Positions 31,346 through 43,117 of a DNA stretch of 64,000 bases are shown piece after piece; within the stretch, counting starts at the first letter, position 1; the number at the start of each line of letters is the position of its first letter. The stretch is from Cornus controversa (Eukaryota > Streptophyta > Magnoliopsida > Cornales > Cornaceae), in the NCBI GenBank assembly GCA_026545225.1, contig CM048847.1, positions 11,464,501 through 11,528,500 of the forward strand, given 5' to 3'. The notes beneath the pieces are model-generated. The model was not told the origin of the DNA, searched no databases, and saw only the letters and a list, made by a program, of their open reading frames with translations. Position numbers and translations under genes: made by a program.

Positions 31346-32839
31346 TCCCCAGGTCAGAATCTGTTCTCAGACTCAGCCAGTTTCTCCTGCACAGTGCACT
31401 AATACACTGCACACTTAATTACATTGAAAACATTTAAGTAAATTTCTCATAAACCTTTATATTTCTATTTACTTTAAGTTATTCAATGTAATTAAGCAAA
31501 GTACCCCCCATTTAGATTCAATAAAAATAGTTTCAAAATCAAATTTTAAATAAATCAAAATCTGATTTTTCAGTTTTAGTACAAAATGGATTTTCACAAC
31601 TTTGACATAACAATTTAACGTGCAATATGAATGACCAAAATAAGTCATTTGAGGCTGAGAAAATTCATGTGATCATGATAAATCATGGGGTACAGTTACC
31701 GGGACTTTTTATGTCAAGATTCATTAAAAAACTCGTATTTACGTTTTTGCCCCTAGAATCCAACACTTAGCCAAATTTCTGTGCTAAGTACACGAAACAG
31801 TAACTGTGCATGACACGGCTTTATATAGTGATTCATTTGAGTTCAAAGCCTAAGTCAATCTATCTAAGAACCATAAATGATATTTCCTAGTTCAAGTGTA
31901 GGTTCAAGTGTAGGAACCATGATATGATATGAATGATATGCATTGGTCCTAAGGTCCACTAGGTCAATAGATGAGCTTTCAAAAGAAGTTACTTCATAAA
32001 TAACTTTACATTAAATCTAACACTCACCCAAGACTAGCCTACCCAAGTCTTTTGATTTTCAAATCTTTAAGCTTTTGGGTTCCTTCATCATGTGGCTTGG
32101 ATTCACTTCAACTTCGCCATTGATCTTGATTATTGATCTTTGAGTTCCATGATCATGTGGCTTCATGTATCTTCTTGTAATTCGTTTTGAAGTCCAATGC
32201 CTTTAAGATACTTGAGATAAAATAATATTTTATAACCTGCACACTCAAGTAAATTTATTAAATCTACACTATAATAGTTTGTTATCATCAAAATCACCCA
32301 AATAACCTTGGGTTAAAACCTTGAGGTCAACAAGAGTGATTGAGAGAATTACTGTACTATGCTTTCAGACATAGTGGAGCTCAGTTCGAAGAGGTTTTTT
32401 CCCCACCTTGGAGTTTTCCTCTATAAATCTGTGTGTCCAAAATTGTGTGATTGCATATGCCAGCCAAAACTTGCAATATTAGGAAGAAAAATCAAAGAAC
32501 CTATTCACCCCCTCCCCCTCTAGGTTCATCATGTATTATACGCGGAATTGGGCCTCAGGCTCAAAATCTCCTTAAACAATTAAAATTCTCTTGGACCTTT
32601 TCCTTGGGCTGATTTGAGTTAAAATATGGAGTTGAATGGATCCATTTGATGTAGGCTTTATATAACACTCTTGCATGACTTCTTTAAATGCCTATACTCA
32701 TGGTTTTAATTGAAATAATCATTAAGACCCTTAAAATATAGAAAACACTAAAACGAAGTAAAATCACAAATAATCTCTCACTAGGAGAATAAAATATGCA
32801 AATTAAGAGGCTAGAATGCGTAACATTCAACGTCGATCA

Positions 32840-34399
32840 CATCCACACATTATATATTGCTAGTCCCTTAGCAATAGAATAAAATAAAACTAAAACAAAG
32901 AACACTACTAAACATTAACTAAAACTACCCAACTCCACTTTCGTGGGAAAACAATTTCATTTAGCATATGCAACAAGCCTTTAAACCCTAGGTTCCCTCT
33001 AGTGGACGAGTATAGTCTCGTGAGGGTTTCCAGAAACATTACCCACAAACATTCAAAATTCTTATTTAAACATTAATCAAGAAGAAGATTACAATATATA
33101 GTTACAAACTTCTATTCAAGAATAATTTCAAACTTTTTAAATTCCATAATTCAAGTCAATAGTTCCCACACAAAATTCACATCAACACATCTCAAAATAA
33201 CCAACTCTAGTTCCCTCGTGAAAAGTGAACTAGTAGTCATCTTATGTAGCATATCCCAACTCTGAATATATTAAGTCACGTACTATTCAACTCACTAGCT
33301 CCCCTTATTAAAATCATACTTCCAAACATGAATACATGACTTTTTCATTACTTTATTGGTTGTGCAATGTCTTGGTCCATTAAGATTTCTGAAAGATCTA
33401 TGTAGCAAGCTTTCAGTCAGTGACTCCCAAACCAGATGGCTTTAGGGCATTAGGTGTTGAGACACCCCAAAGAACCTAATTACTAGAATCAATTAGGCTA
33501 CAAATCAAGACAACCAATGCTCATCTTCTCTTTCCCCTTCACTTTTGTCGCGAACACTCCGTGCTCCCTACGACATAGAGGCTCGGTTACTCATGAAAAA
33601 GATCAAATTGATTTGGTATTCATCACATATATTCTTTTTTTTTTCTCAGTTAAGTCAAGTAAAACATATCATCGGTACTCATTCTCAAGGGATTCCAATT
33701 AATATCAAGCATATGCAACACAACAACTAAGAGCCAAAGTTTATACCCCACAAGATTATGCTAGTGTGTTTGTGCATATGAGGAACTAAAACCAATCACC
33801 CCAAGGCATGTCAATGCAAACCATGATTAAAATCACTTAATTCAAACTATAGTTTCCAAAAATTTAAAACATACCCAAGATTGCAAGTTAAACACCTACA
33901 TAAAGTATTAATCCCTTGAATAATGTAAAAACATCCTATATAATAAAAAAAAATTAATAAAAAAACTAAGAAAAATAAAATAAACAAAAGGTCCTAAATG
34001 TCCTAAAAACAAGAAATTTTTCATCAAATTTCTCCCCATTGCAATGAAGCACATAAAAAGGTATCGCCTCACCCCCAGACTTAAATTGTACATTGTCCTC
34101 GATGTACACCAAATAGAAGCATATATAAGAGTTAGAACGATGTTATCATGACCATGAAGTAGTGGCGAGAAAATATAGCAAACCAATAGCATGAAGGTAA
34201 TGCAAGTACTCCCCCAAACTTGGATGAGACAACCTGTCAAAACAAACCACTATACCCCAACGACCAAGTGAAATAATATGGGTGAAAATAAACATAAAAA
34301 ATAAAAAAGAAAATATTTTTTTTGAAACTATAAAATAATAATAAAAAAAATAAAGAAAAGAAAAATAAAAATAAAAATAAAAATACAAAAGATAGTGAC
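32840..34399 (-). mobile_element. 3' untranslated region of Athila-type C
   Basis: Non-coding. Homologous in blocks to 7552-8090 and 13009-14109 of B (tattgctagtccctta; ctagtggacgagt; cttaaattgtacattgtcctcgatg). ORFs here are low-complexity shadows of A/T-rich runs. Confidence 0.7.
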
Positions 34400-35633
34400 C
34401 TCTGAAAAATCAAGGATGTGGTGGTGACTGAGCATCTGTGTCCAGGTTGGCCTGACACATCAAAGCACGTAGCATCCTCCTCATCTCTGTCTGATCCTCA
34501 CGAGTCTCTCGATAATGATCCACCATCTTTGTCCTCAAAACTCCAAACTCTTCAGATACTTTTGTCTATAAGGTGCCAAACTGGGTAGTCAACCTAGCAA
34601 TCTGCTCCTCCAAATGACTATAATCCTGTCCGCCAGCTTGTGCATGAACATTTCATTCCTTAGCTTCTACTGCCTCCGGCTTTGCCACTGGTGGTGGAGC
34701 TACTACAGCTTCTCCTCCCAGGGCCAGTCTGGATACTTCACCTAGCATAGCAATGACTCTCTAATGCATATGTGATCTGCTCATATTCCAGTCATATGTA
34801 CCATAGTGAATATTTCGTGGAAAAACAAGCTCATCCTCATCAACTGCATGCCCCTATATAGTGAGAAACTGGTGAATAAGAGTAGGGAATGTGAACTCCT
34901 AATCACTCGCACTGTCTAGTGCCTTCGCCACGATCTTCGAATAAAATTTCTTAATTTGGCCCAAAACGATCTGTGGAAATGGCAACCAATGCCCAAAGTG
35001 TATAACATATAAGGCTCAAAGGAACTCTTGATGTCTCTCTGTCTTGTACCGAATGGGACACACATTCTTGGATAAAACTACATCAAGGAACCAAAAATGA
35101 CTTGGCATAGAGGATTTTGAAGCGACATTATGCTTGGGCCCAGAAAATTGGTTCGCACACAACCGTGTAACCAAATTACCCACCGAAAGTTCATCAGGTA
35201 GAGGAGTGTAGATTTCTGTTAAATCATCTGGGAATTCATGAGGATAGCCCATGGCAATAGCAAAGGATGACATATCAACACGAACTTGTGTTCCAACCAC
35301 CGAAAAAATAAGAATGCTCCACTCATCAGGTTTCGGCTTCAAGTTCTGGTAGAAGATTTTGACGAGCCTCGGGTATATAGTGGTAGATGATGGAACAAAT
35401 ATTGAAGCCGCCCGATGATGACAGATGTCAAAAATACTCCACCGCATCTCGGGAAACATAGTATAAAGCTCTGCGATATCAAACGTCGCTTCAAAATTTA
35501 AAGCTCTTAGGTGTCATCTCTCATGTATCCTTTCTCGGCGAGGTCTAGAGGTAATCGATGTAGGATCATATCATGCTCAGTGAGGATTACGCGAGCTTGA
35601 TGTACCTTGGTTATTCGCTCTTTTTGGTGCCAT
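34400..35633 (-). pseudogene. Extra ORF of Athila-type C downstream of integrase (env-like position)
   Basis: Starts MAPKRANNQGTSSSRNPH at 35633, with a stop soon after. The main frame (35016-35459) contains IYPRLVKIFYQNLKPKPDEW, VGTQVRVDMSSFAIAMGYP and LPSHFWFLDVVL-like sequence. A tail in another frame (about 34430-34640) reads LEEQIARLTTQFGTL, EEFGVLRTKMVDHY and RRMLRAL, likely coiled coil. It matches the ORF of B at 14110-15259 in position and in the YPRLVxxFYQNL motif. Function unknown; no transmembrane segment evident. Broken by stops and frameshifts. Confidence 0.65.
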
Positions 35634-36083
35634 ATAAATTCCAAAAAGTGTTGGTGAGGATTTAAGACAAACATTTGGCGTGCACAAATAAAGTACCTCC
35701 TTCAACCTCTTCTTCTGGAAAATTTTTCACTCCAATTTAAACAACTCGATCCACCAATGACTTCCCCCAAACTTGATTTTCAAAAGCCCTAAAAAAGATT
35801 TGCTTAATTTTGCGAAATTACAACTCTACTTATTTGATGAAGAACTTGAAAAAGTTAGAGTTTCTCTTGAGAACTTAAGATGATCAACCCGGATTTGATG
35901 TTGTTGATGATGATTATCAATGATGATTGCTTGTAATAGACTCACCAATTGTAGATATTATAATCCCGATTCATGTAGGATTCAAAGTAGAGCACCAAGT
36001 TTTCATCTAACCAAATATATGCATGTAAGGTTCAAAAGGGCCTTTTATATATAAAAAAATTTTGGCCAGCAATATATATAGCT

Positions 36084-36245
36084 GGGTGATCGATCCCCCA
36101 AGGACTGGGTGATCGATCCAGCTGATACTGCCCCCCCCCCCCCAATGAATTTTTAATGGGAGCAATCGATCTCCCTTCAAAGGGGCGAGGGTCGACCGGG
36201 ACGTGTATTTTTCGCCTAGTGATTGCCCAAGGTCGACCGAGACCT
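36084..36245. promoter_or_regulatory. Internal word array of C upstream of its extra ORF (GATCGATC / GTCGACC)
   Basis: GGGTGATCGATCC twice, CAATCGATCTCCC, then GGGTCGACCGGG and AGGTCGACCGAG, with a 13-C run between. It lies between the end of integrase (about 36420) and the extra ORF, about 450-610 bp upstream of the start at 35633, almost the same distance as the array in B. The words are not those of B. Confidence 0.7.
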
Positions 36246-36419
36246 CACTTTTTCACTCGTTTTGAGTCCAAATACCTCGGTACACCTCTTGACATCCTCC
36301 GGAAGTAATTTATACATCAAAAACTAGAAGAAAACACATTAAAACACAACTAAAATTGAAAGAAAAGAAAACTAAAGAAACTAAAAGATATAAATACATA
36401 CAACTCCTATAGTTTAACG

Positions 36420-36782
36420 TCCTTAGGTGATGATCAACTCTCTGAAAGGATTAAGTAAGATAGACGGGATCCGTTAAGTAGACGGAATCTATCAAGTCAA
36501 CGGACTCCACGTCTCTAGTTGACATAACTCATTCTACACAATGTTTCAACCTTTGCCTATTAACCTTCATCAAAGTATTATCTTTCAAACTCTAAATTTC
36601 CATAGCACGATGGGGAAATATCAAAATTACTTGGAATAGTCCATCCCACCTTGAACGGAACTTCCCCGGAAATAGCCAAAACTATGAATTAAAGAGCCAC
36701 ATTTTATCACCTAGAGAGAAGGACTTTTGTGAGATATATCTATCATGGAATGCTTTTGTCCTCTCTTTCTAAATGAGCAAAC
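36420..36782 (-). pseudogene. Athila-type C integrase C-terminus
   Basis: Minus strand reads FHDRYISQKSFSLGDKMWL and FPGKFRSRWDGLFQVIL, the C-terminal chromodomain-less integrase end, matching FHDRNIRAKSLSPGQKVWLY in B. Separated from the core by the solo LTR at 36783-39536. Several stops. Confidence 0.8.
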
Positions 36783-39536
36783 TGTCACACCCCAGAATTT
36801 GGACCACCGAAACTCCCCCGAACCGACCCGAATCCCGAGTGTGAACCCGTTCATTAAACCCCAATGAATCTCCTCAATTTTCTCTAACTACCGCGGAAGC
36901 TAATCATACGTATGTAATTATCTATGCTTATACTCATCACTATCCATCCCAATGGGCCCCACATCGGTCCGTGCATCCATGACATTCCATTTCCATTCCT
37001 AAATCATGAAAAATCATAAAATTCTACCTTTTTAAGGTTTACAAAACTTTGAGGTGCCTCAAACTTCATTTTGAGTCGCCTCAAACTTCCAGAATGAACG
37101 ACGCCATGGAAAAGGCTCTTTGAGATGCCTCAAACTACACTTTGAGACCCTCAAAGATTTCCAGGGGCCTCAAAGTTCACTTTGAGTTGCCTCAAATTGC
37201 ACTTGACCTGAATCTTGACAACATTCCTCAACCTGACTTCAAATGTTAATATCTCACAATCCGTAAGTCCGTTTGACTTAAAATTTGGCATGGATTATCC
37301 TCAACATGTCTAGTTTCTAACTCAACTTTAATCATCTAAAAATACCATCCAAAACTTGAGTTATACTCAATTTAGTGGGTGTAGGTCAGGTTACCAACTT
37401 TTGCACTAAAACATGCATATCTTTCTCAATTTAATTCCAAACAAGGCCCATGACCCATCAATTTGAAGCTAACATAATTCTCTTTCTATATATATATATA
37501 TATATATATATTTCATTCACTCATTGAATTCAAAATGGACACTTTTGGGCATGTGTCCTCCCAATGACTACTCTAATGCCTCAATGGCAATCAAGCATAT
37601 TCACATAACATGCATTTCACATTTGAAATGTAATTCCATCTATTTTTCTTACCATCTTCACTCAACAACTCATGCATACATGCTTTCCATACTTCATTTG
37701 CTGATGATTAACTATACAAGAAATCATAACTAAAGAGAAAAATGGTCATATGGTGCCATACATCTCCGACACACACTTTTCTCAAAAGGTACGTATCATT
37801 TATATAGTCTTCCAAGTTTAAAGTCATTACAAGAATTCATGCATAAGGTTCAAAATGTAACAAATTCTACCATGACTACAACTAGATCATTATCGTGCCA
37901 CAAGCTGGCACAAATGGCCAAATGTACAAATATTCAAAATATAGCAAGATAAAGCTAGAACTCTTCTTGGACACTCAAGTCCCATCCGTCCTCGACGCCT
38001 TATCTGAAAAGTTTATATAAATAGGGGTGAGCACCACTACGGCTCAGTAGGAATGATCCACCCAACTCTACTCTAACTCAGGCGGCCATGAATGGATGCA
38101 TATGAAAACTCTACATGACTACATGACAAGTAATCTGTGCTTTTTACCCTCAAAACAAACAAGATTTGGAAATCATGCATGATACTTTACAATTCAAGGT
38201 ATACATATATATATATATATACATCAACTTGAATAAGTCACATTTCATATATATATAACTCACGCCACATAATTCTGAAAATTAATTCAATTGAGGACTT
38301 CGCTTATCATAATCCATAGTAAGGGTTACTTTGGGACCACATGCTCTACTCACACTTTTTGGGCAACTAACCCAATAGAACGACACCCGCTTGGCCAAGT
38401 TTTGGGTCTTGCACCCTAGAGTTCAATATCTTTATTAATTCTCACACATGCCCCAAAAATCTCATTTTTCACATAATGTACACTTATCAAATAAATGCAC
38501 AAAATCCACACAATGCAATACTTTTATCAAAACAATGCATTTTTCCTTCTCATCTCGAGCTTGTCACAATGCCAATACACTCATATAATGAAAATCATCA
38601 TGCTTATGCCTTTTTCAAGAAGATTATATCTTTCATGAATAATTCTAAATAGAAATTCAGATTTTCAATGTTTCCACCAAATGCACACAATTTTAACAAA
38701 ATCATTCATAGTCTTAACTTCACATATGAAACATATATAAGCCCTAACTAACATGTTTGACATATCCATGTGCATAAATCACATTTTAATATATATATAT
38801 ATATATATATACATATACACAAAATCCTAAACTCAAGAAATTTCAACCTATCTTTCATGTCACAAATATGTGACCGATAGAATCAAAGTAAAGATGAGTC
38901 TAGCACCCCTACCTCAAATCCTATTATTTGAATCCAACTTTGAATCCCAGCTTTCTCAACTTTATGAAATGAAAACTTTGATCGGTTCAAACCGAAGCCC
39001 TTAATGCCCTCTACACACTTTCCTTCTTCGGGATCTCACAAATCACACCTTAAGTGACCTAAAATCTAGAGAGAAGGGAGAGAGATGAAGTGGGAGAAGT
39101 AGAGAGAGAGAAAGATCCATAAAATGAAATATCTCAGACCTTTTTTGATATTTATCTCAACCCTAGGGGCGCGAAATGACCATTTTACCCCCAGGTCACT
39201 TAATGTACCTTCTCGACCTCAGAATTATTTCTCAAAAACTCCGTTGGACTCAAAATCGATTCCTTAACACTCTAAACATTTCATTTAATCCATTCCCCAT
39301 AATAAATATTTTTGAGAATTTTCTGGATTCCCGAGCCCATTTAAGTCACATCCTGGCCCCTGTTTGACCAAAAAGTTAAACTTCTCCAAATCTCCCAAAA
39401 ACTTACCAAAACCTTTAAAACACTTCCCTAACATGTTTCCCGCATTCAAAACATATTAAATATCATCAAAAAATGCGTTTAAAGTAATAAATGACAAAAA
39501 TTAAAAAATTGGCCAAAATTGGGCGCGATCTCTACA
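36783..39536 (-). mobile_element. Tekay/Del-like solo LTR (copy 3)
   Basis: 2754 bp on the minus strand, TGTAGAGATCGCGCCC...GGGGTGTGACA; flanks CAAAC on both sides (36778-36782 and 39537-39541). Same family as copies 1 and 2 by its first 30 bp. Its terminal about 90 bp match the last 90 bp of copy 1, not those of copy 2. (TA)n tracts at about 37489-37511, 38206-38221 and 38790-38812. Confidence 0.88.
37058..37198. repeat. Word array in Tekay-like LTR copy 3 (TTTGAGNNGCCTCAAA)
   Basis: Five words TTTGAGGTGCCTCAAA, TTTGAGTCGCCTCAAA, TTTGAGATGCCTCAAA, TTTGAGACCCTCAAA, TTTGAGTTGCCTCAAA plus a half word. It occupies the site that carries TTCGATCCATCGAA in copy 1 and TTCGATTAATCGAA in copy 2, although the surrounding LTR is homologous. 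Confidence 0.9.
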
Positions 39537-39541
39537 CAAAC

Positions 39542-40640
39542 TTTCATAATCATCACGTCTGAAATTTTCCAATTAATTAAACTGCAACATTCTCTCTTCT
39601 CCAGCCCTTTTCGCATCAAAGTTGAACTTTCAAATTTCTGAAAGTGCCTTATGCTCAATTTTTACTGGAAGATGACGTGTTTGACCATACACTAACCGAT
39701 ATGGTGACATACCGATAGGAGTCTTATAAGCAGTTTGATATGCCCACAGTGCCTCACTTAACCGTTATGATCAACCCCTTCTATCTGATCTCACTTTTTT
39801 CTCTAGAATGTCCTTAATTTCTCGATTGGATTGCTCCACTTGCCCATTCGTTTGACAATGATAAGGAGTCACCACTTTATGCATCACTGAATATTTAAAT
39901 AGAAAACTCCTTAGGAATTTATTGCAATAGGAACCACCATCACTAATCAAAGCTCGAGGAATTCAGAGTAGACTAAAAATATTATTGTGCATAAATTTGA
40001 TCACCACTTTGTGATCATTGGTTCGAGTTGCAATGGATTCCACTCATTTGGAAACATAATCCACTCCTATAAGAATATACTCGACACCAAAAGGTGGAAA
40101 AGCTCCCATGAAATCAATTCCCCAAACATAAAAAATCTCCACCACTAGAATGGGGCTTATTGGCATCATATCTTGTCTGGACATAGAACACAACCTTTGA
40201 CATCGATCACAAGTCTTACAAAAGACATACGCACCATGAAACAAAGAAGGCCAGAAAAATCCACATTAAAGCACCTTTGCCATCGTCTTTCTTGCACTAA
40301 AATGACCTCCACATGTTAATGAATGGCAAAATTTAAGAATATCTTGAAACTCATGGTTTGGGACACATCGACGAATAATCTGGCCTGGAGAATATTTGAA
40401 TAATTCAGGAACCTCCCAAAAATAATGATGAATTTGAGAGAAGAATCTGTCACGCTCTCGCTTGGTCCAGCCTCATGGCACTTTCCCCGAGGCCAAATAA
40501 TATACAATATTTGTATACCATGGCATTGAGTCATCGGATACTCCAAACAGTTGCTCATCCCGAAGTAACTCAGGTAGTTTAGCACACAGAATTTACTACA
40601 ATCTTAGAGAATTGATCTTCTACCACATTCTCTCCTTTTT
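39542..40640 (-). pseudogene. Athila-type C RNase H end plus integrase, fused to protease by a deletion
   Basis: From the left-hand junction at about 40640: KGENVVEDQFSKIV (end of RNase H), MPWYTNIVYYLASGK-like linker, FSARKTMAKVL and FCKTCDRCQRL (zinc-binding part), VWGIDFMGAFPPFGVEYIL and [13 protein letters not shown] (core Asp residues), [20 protein letters not shown] (catalytic Glu region), then [20 protein letters not shown]. Here the strand missing in B (YILIGVDYVSK) is present. Reverse transcriptase and nearly all RNase H are absent; protease sequence runs directly into the RNase H end at about 40640. Several stops. Confidence 0.85.
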
Positions 40641-41192
40641 CTTTTCTTGAATCTCTATTTCATTTTGAGGCTCACACACATCCATAAAATCTATGAAGTA
40701 AAGATCAGTTTGGTCTGGAGAGTTTTCAACAACATTAAAAATATTGAGCTTGATCTTCATGTTGCCAAATGAGATATCTATGATCCCCGACCTACAATTT
40801 ATGCAAGCATCTGCAGTAGCTAAGAAAGGTTGACCAAGGATGACTGCAATATGCCTCCTCAGATTGTGTACTAGCTTAGTGTCATGTACAATGAAATCAG
40901 CTAGAAAGTAGAACTTGTCCACTCTAATGAGCACATCTTCAATGATCCCACAGGGTGGCTTTGTTGATTTATATGAAAATTGTAACACTACTAAAGTAGG
41001 CTTTAATTCTCCCAAGCTCAATTGTAAGTAAACTAAATAGGGCAGCAATTTCACACTTGCACCCAAATCAAGAAGAGCTTTATCAACATGGTGCTCCCCA
41101 ATTATGCATGAGATAGTTGGAGCACCAGGATCTTTGTACTTGGGAGGAGTACAGTGCTGAATTATAGAACTCACTTGTTGTGGCATCATCAC
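40620..41192 (-). pseudogene. Athila-type C protease
   Basis: An open frame of 190 codons: VSSIIQHCTPPKYKDPGAP, then KALLDLGASVKLLPYLVYLQ with the DLGA active-site variant usual in Athila proteases, PPCGIIEDVLIRVDKFYFLADF, and AVILGQPFLATADACINCR. It would process the Gag-Pol polyprotein. It is the best-preserved Athila frame in the window. Downstream it runs out at the deletion junction near 40640. Confidence 0.88.
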
Positions 41193-42973
41193 CTTCTTTA
41201 GTACATGACTTTTAGAACACCTCTTCTAAGTGCACAAGTCCTTTAAAAATTTGGAAAAAGGAGGAATCTGCTTGATAGCATCAAGGAGCGATAAATTAAT
41301 CTTTACTTGTCTAAAAACTTCCATCATGTCATGTAACTTGTCCCCTTACTTCCCCAACTTGAATGCTTCCAAAAGAAGTTGTGGGAAAGGAGCATTGGGC
41401 TCATAAAAATTATCAGCTTGTGGATTTGTGATCACTTTTTCTTCCTCTTCCTTCTCCCCCATCTTGCTATCAATTACTTTCCCACTTCTCGAAGTGGTAA
41501 TGGCTTAAACCTGCTCATAGTGTGGGTCACTTGAGGAAGCATGCATCCCTCTAGGATTTGTAATTGGTTGACTAGGGAGCTTCTTTTCTTTTTTTCTACT
41601 CAAAGCATCAGCAAGTTTTCCAAATTAAAATTCCAGTTTGATTGAGAGTCAGAATGTACTAGTTGAGCTATAGATTATACTATTTTTGCAGTAGCTTGCA
41701 CTGTCTCTACAATGGACTCGAGCTTCCCAAACTTTGTTAGGGCAAATGTCAACTTGTCTTCAAGAGCAGAATTTTTTTGCGTCATAGGAGCTTATGCTTG
41801 ATACTGTTGTTGAGGCACATAGTTCCTAGACTAATATGTAGGTTGCATTGCTGCCCCTTGGTTATTGTAAGAAAAACTAGGATGATTCATCCATGTTGGA
41901 TTATATGTATTACCACATAAATGATTTATTGGTCTAGTGAATGTAGCTTGGACTTGCTCGTGTTGAAGATCAAAAAATTGCCCAACAAAAGGACAATTGT
42001 TCACATTATGCATAGGACTAGAGCAAAATTCACAAGGGCTTATCAATGAAGGATTTGAAATAGAAGGAGCTTCATTGGTAGCCATAATTGCTGCTACCTT
42101 TTGTGCAATAAAATTAATGTCAGTTGGCATAGCTTATGTAGCACCAACCTCAAAAATTCCATCAATCTTCCTTGTAGTGGTAGGTCTGGTTGAACGAGTA
42201 GAGGATACATGTTGTAGAGAGTTGTCACTAAAATTTTTGAATAGAGTTTATGCCTTTTCTTCACTTTTTAACATAAAAATACCTCCACAGGATGCATCTA
42301 CCATCTGTCTGTTGGCTTCTGTCAGTCCTTCATGTACACTCTACACTAATTGCCACTTAGGAACCTGATGATGAGGACATTTCCTAAGAAGGTCCTTGAA
42401 TCGCTCCCATATCTCTTAGAATTGTTCCCCGTCATGTTGGTCTTCCCTATCGAAAAATACTTCTTGAGGAACTCATGTTGCATTTGAGTCCAAGTCGTGA
42501 TAGAACCTATCGATAGAGAATTTAGTCAATACTTTGTTTTGTCCTTTAAGGAGAATGGAAAAAGTCTCATTTTGAAAGCATCTTCAGAGAAGTTGTGAAT
42601 TTTGGTAGTTGAGCATACTTCTATGAATTTTATCTAAATGCTTGTAAGAGTCTTCTTGAGTCAGCTCAAAATATGATGGAAGCATCTGAATAATGCTGGA
42701 CTTGATCTCATAATTCTGTGCTGTGACATTTGGTAGTTGGAAATCGGCTGGTGAAATGTATGTCTCAGGAACATAGTAATCCTTGAGCAATTTAGCCCTT
42801 TCCCTAGCAGCATTAGGAACAATGTTGTTATTCCTTTCTTCCGCCATGTTGTCAATTATTTTTTCCTCTTGCATAATGGTATCAAAAGGAATGTTCTTCT
42901 GTTGTTTGAGAGTTCGTTCAAGCTTAAGATCAAGAGGTTTCAAAGGATCAGCCACAGAACAACGACCTTGCAT
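41193..42973 (-). pseudogene. Athila-type C gag
   Basis: N-terminal frame 42584-42973 begins MQGRCSVADPLKPLDLKLER and includes NYEIKSSIIQMLPSYFELTQ, EDSYKHLDKIHRS, the Athila gag pattern of EDPxKHLxEF. After breaks, IWERFKDLLRKCPHH-like sequence follows at about 42400 and a CCHC zinc knuckle CEFCSSPMHNVNNCP at about 42010-42055. Multiple stops and frameshifts between 41193 and 42584. It was the particle-forming protein. Confidence 0.85.
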
Positions 42974-43094
42974 ATAATAACAAAAGTACCTGAAAAGAAA
43001 ATATAAATAAAATTAAAAGCAAAATATAAAAATTTTCTAAACTAAAAATCCAATTAAAATTAATTCTGCAAAATCCAATCAATCAAATAGATAA

Positions 43095-43112
43095 TCCCCA
43101 ACAACGGTGCCA
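43095..43112 (-). other. Primer binding site of Athila-type C
   Basis: Minus-strand TGGCACCGTTGTTGGGGA, 5 nt inside the 5' LTR. It matches the Athila/Tat primer site TGGCGCCGTTGCCGGGGA (tRNA-Asp type) at 15 of 18 positions. Confidence 0.85.
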
Positions 43113-43117
43113 AAAAT

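Larger units (their letters stand above)
29787..32332 (+). mobile_element. Sirevirus-like copia solo LTR
   Basis: 2546 bp, TGTGACCCGAG...GGTCAACA, flanked by AGAGT on both sides (29782-29786 and 32333-32337). The CCTAGAGGGGGGGTGAATAGG motif shortly after the start is one I associate with SIRE/Maximus LTRs, and the GTCGAC palindrome array agrees with what is described for Sirevirus LTRs. No internal domain, so a solo LTR. The clade is an inference. Confidence 0.75.
22220..32531 (+). mobile_element. Ty1/copia retrotransposon D, deleted derivative with nested insertions
   Basis: LTRs 22220-24213 and 27870-32531 (the second enlarged by a nested solo LTR). The inserted target in C is AATAT on the left and TGTAT on the right; the intact C LTR reads TGTAT, so the left copy has changed at two positions. 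Internal part: primer site, a scrap of gag, then integrase C-terminus, reverse transcriptase and RNase H. Most of gag, protease and the integrase N-terminus are missing. Two MITEs, one inside the other, separate integrase from RT. The LTR end TTCACCCCCTCCCCCTTTAGG and the IN/RT sequence fit the Tork/SIRE side of copia; clade not settled. Confidence 0.9.
27870..32531 (+). repeat. 3' LTR of copia D, with nested solo LTR
   Basis: TGATGGTCCGAG...GGTTCATCA, preceded by the polypurine tract AAAAAGGGAGAGAT. About 2110 bp after removing the insertion at 29787-32332, longer than the 5' LTR because of a local minisatellite. AG microsatellite at about 28440-28466. Confidence 0.9.
18253..32839 (-). repeat. 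3' LTR of Athila-type C, split by a Tekay-like LTR and copia D
   Basis: Three pieces, 18253-18540, 21396-22219 and 32537-32839, match the intact 5' LTR in order: ttggtaagtgtatcaattaa at the left, gtgtcggtggctaca after the first insertion, and ggcctcaggctcaaaatctcc after the second. Ends cgtcgatca. The expected polypurine tract next to it is degenerate (catccacacatta against cacccccaaactta in B). Confidence 0.9.

Noticed and set aside
34146-34458. Phe/Tyr-rich minus-strand frames
   Set aside because: Translation of AAATA/AAAAT simple sequence in the 3' untranslated region of element C.
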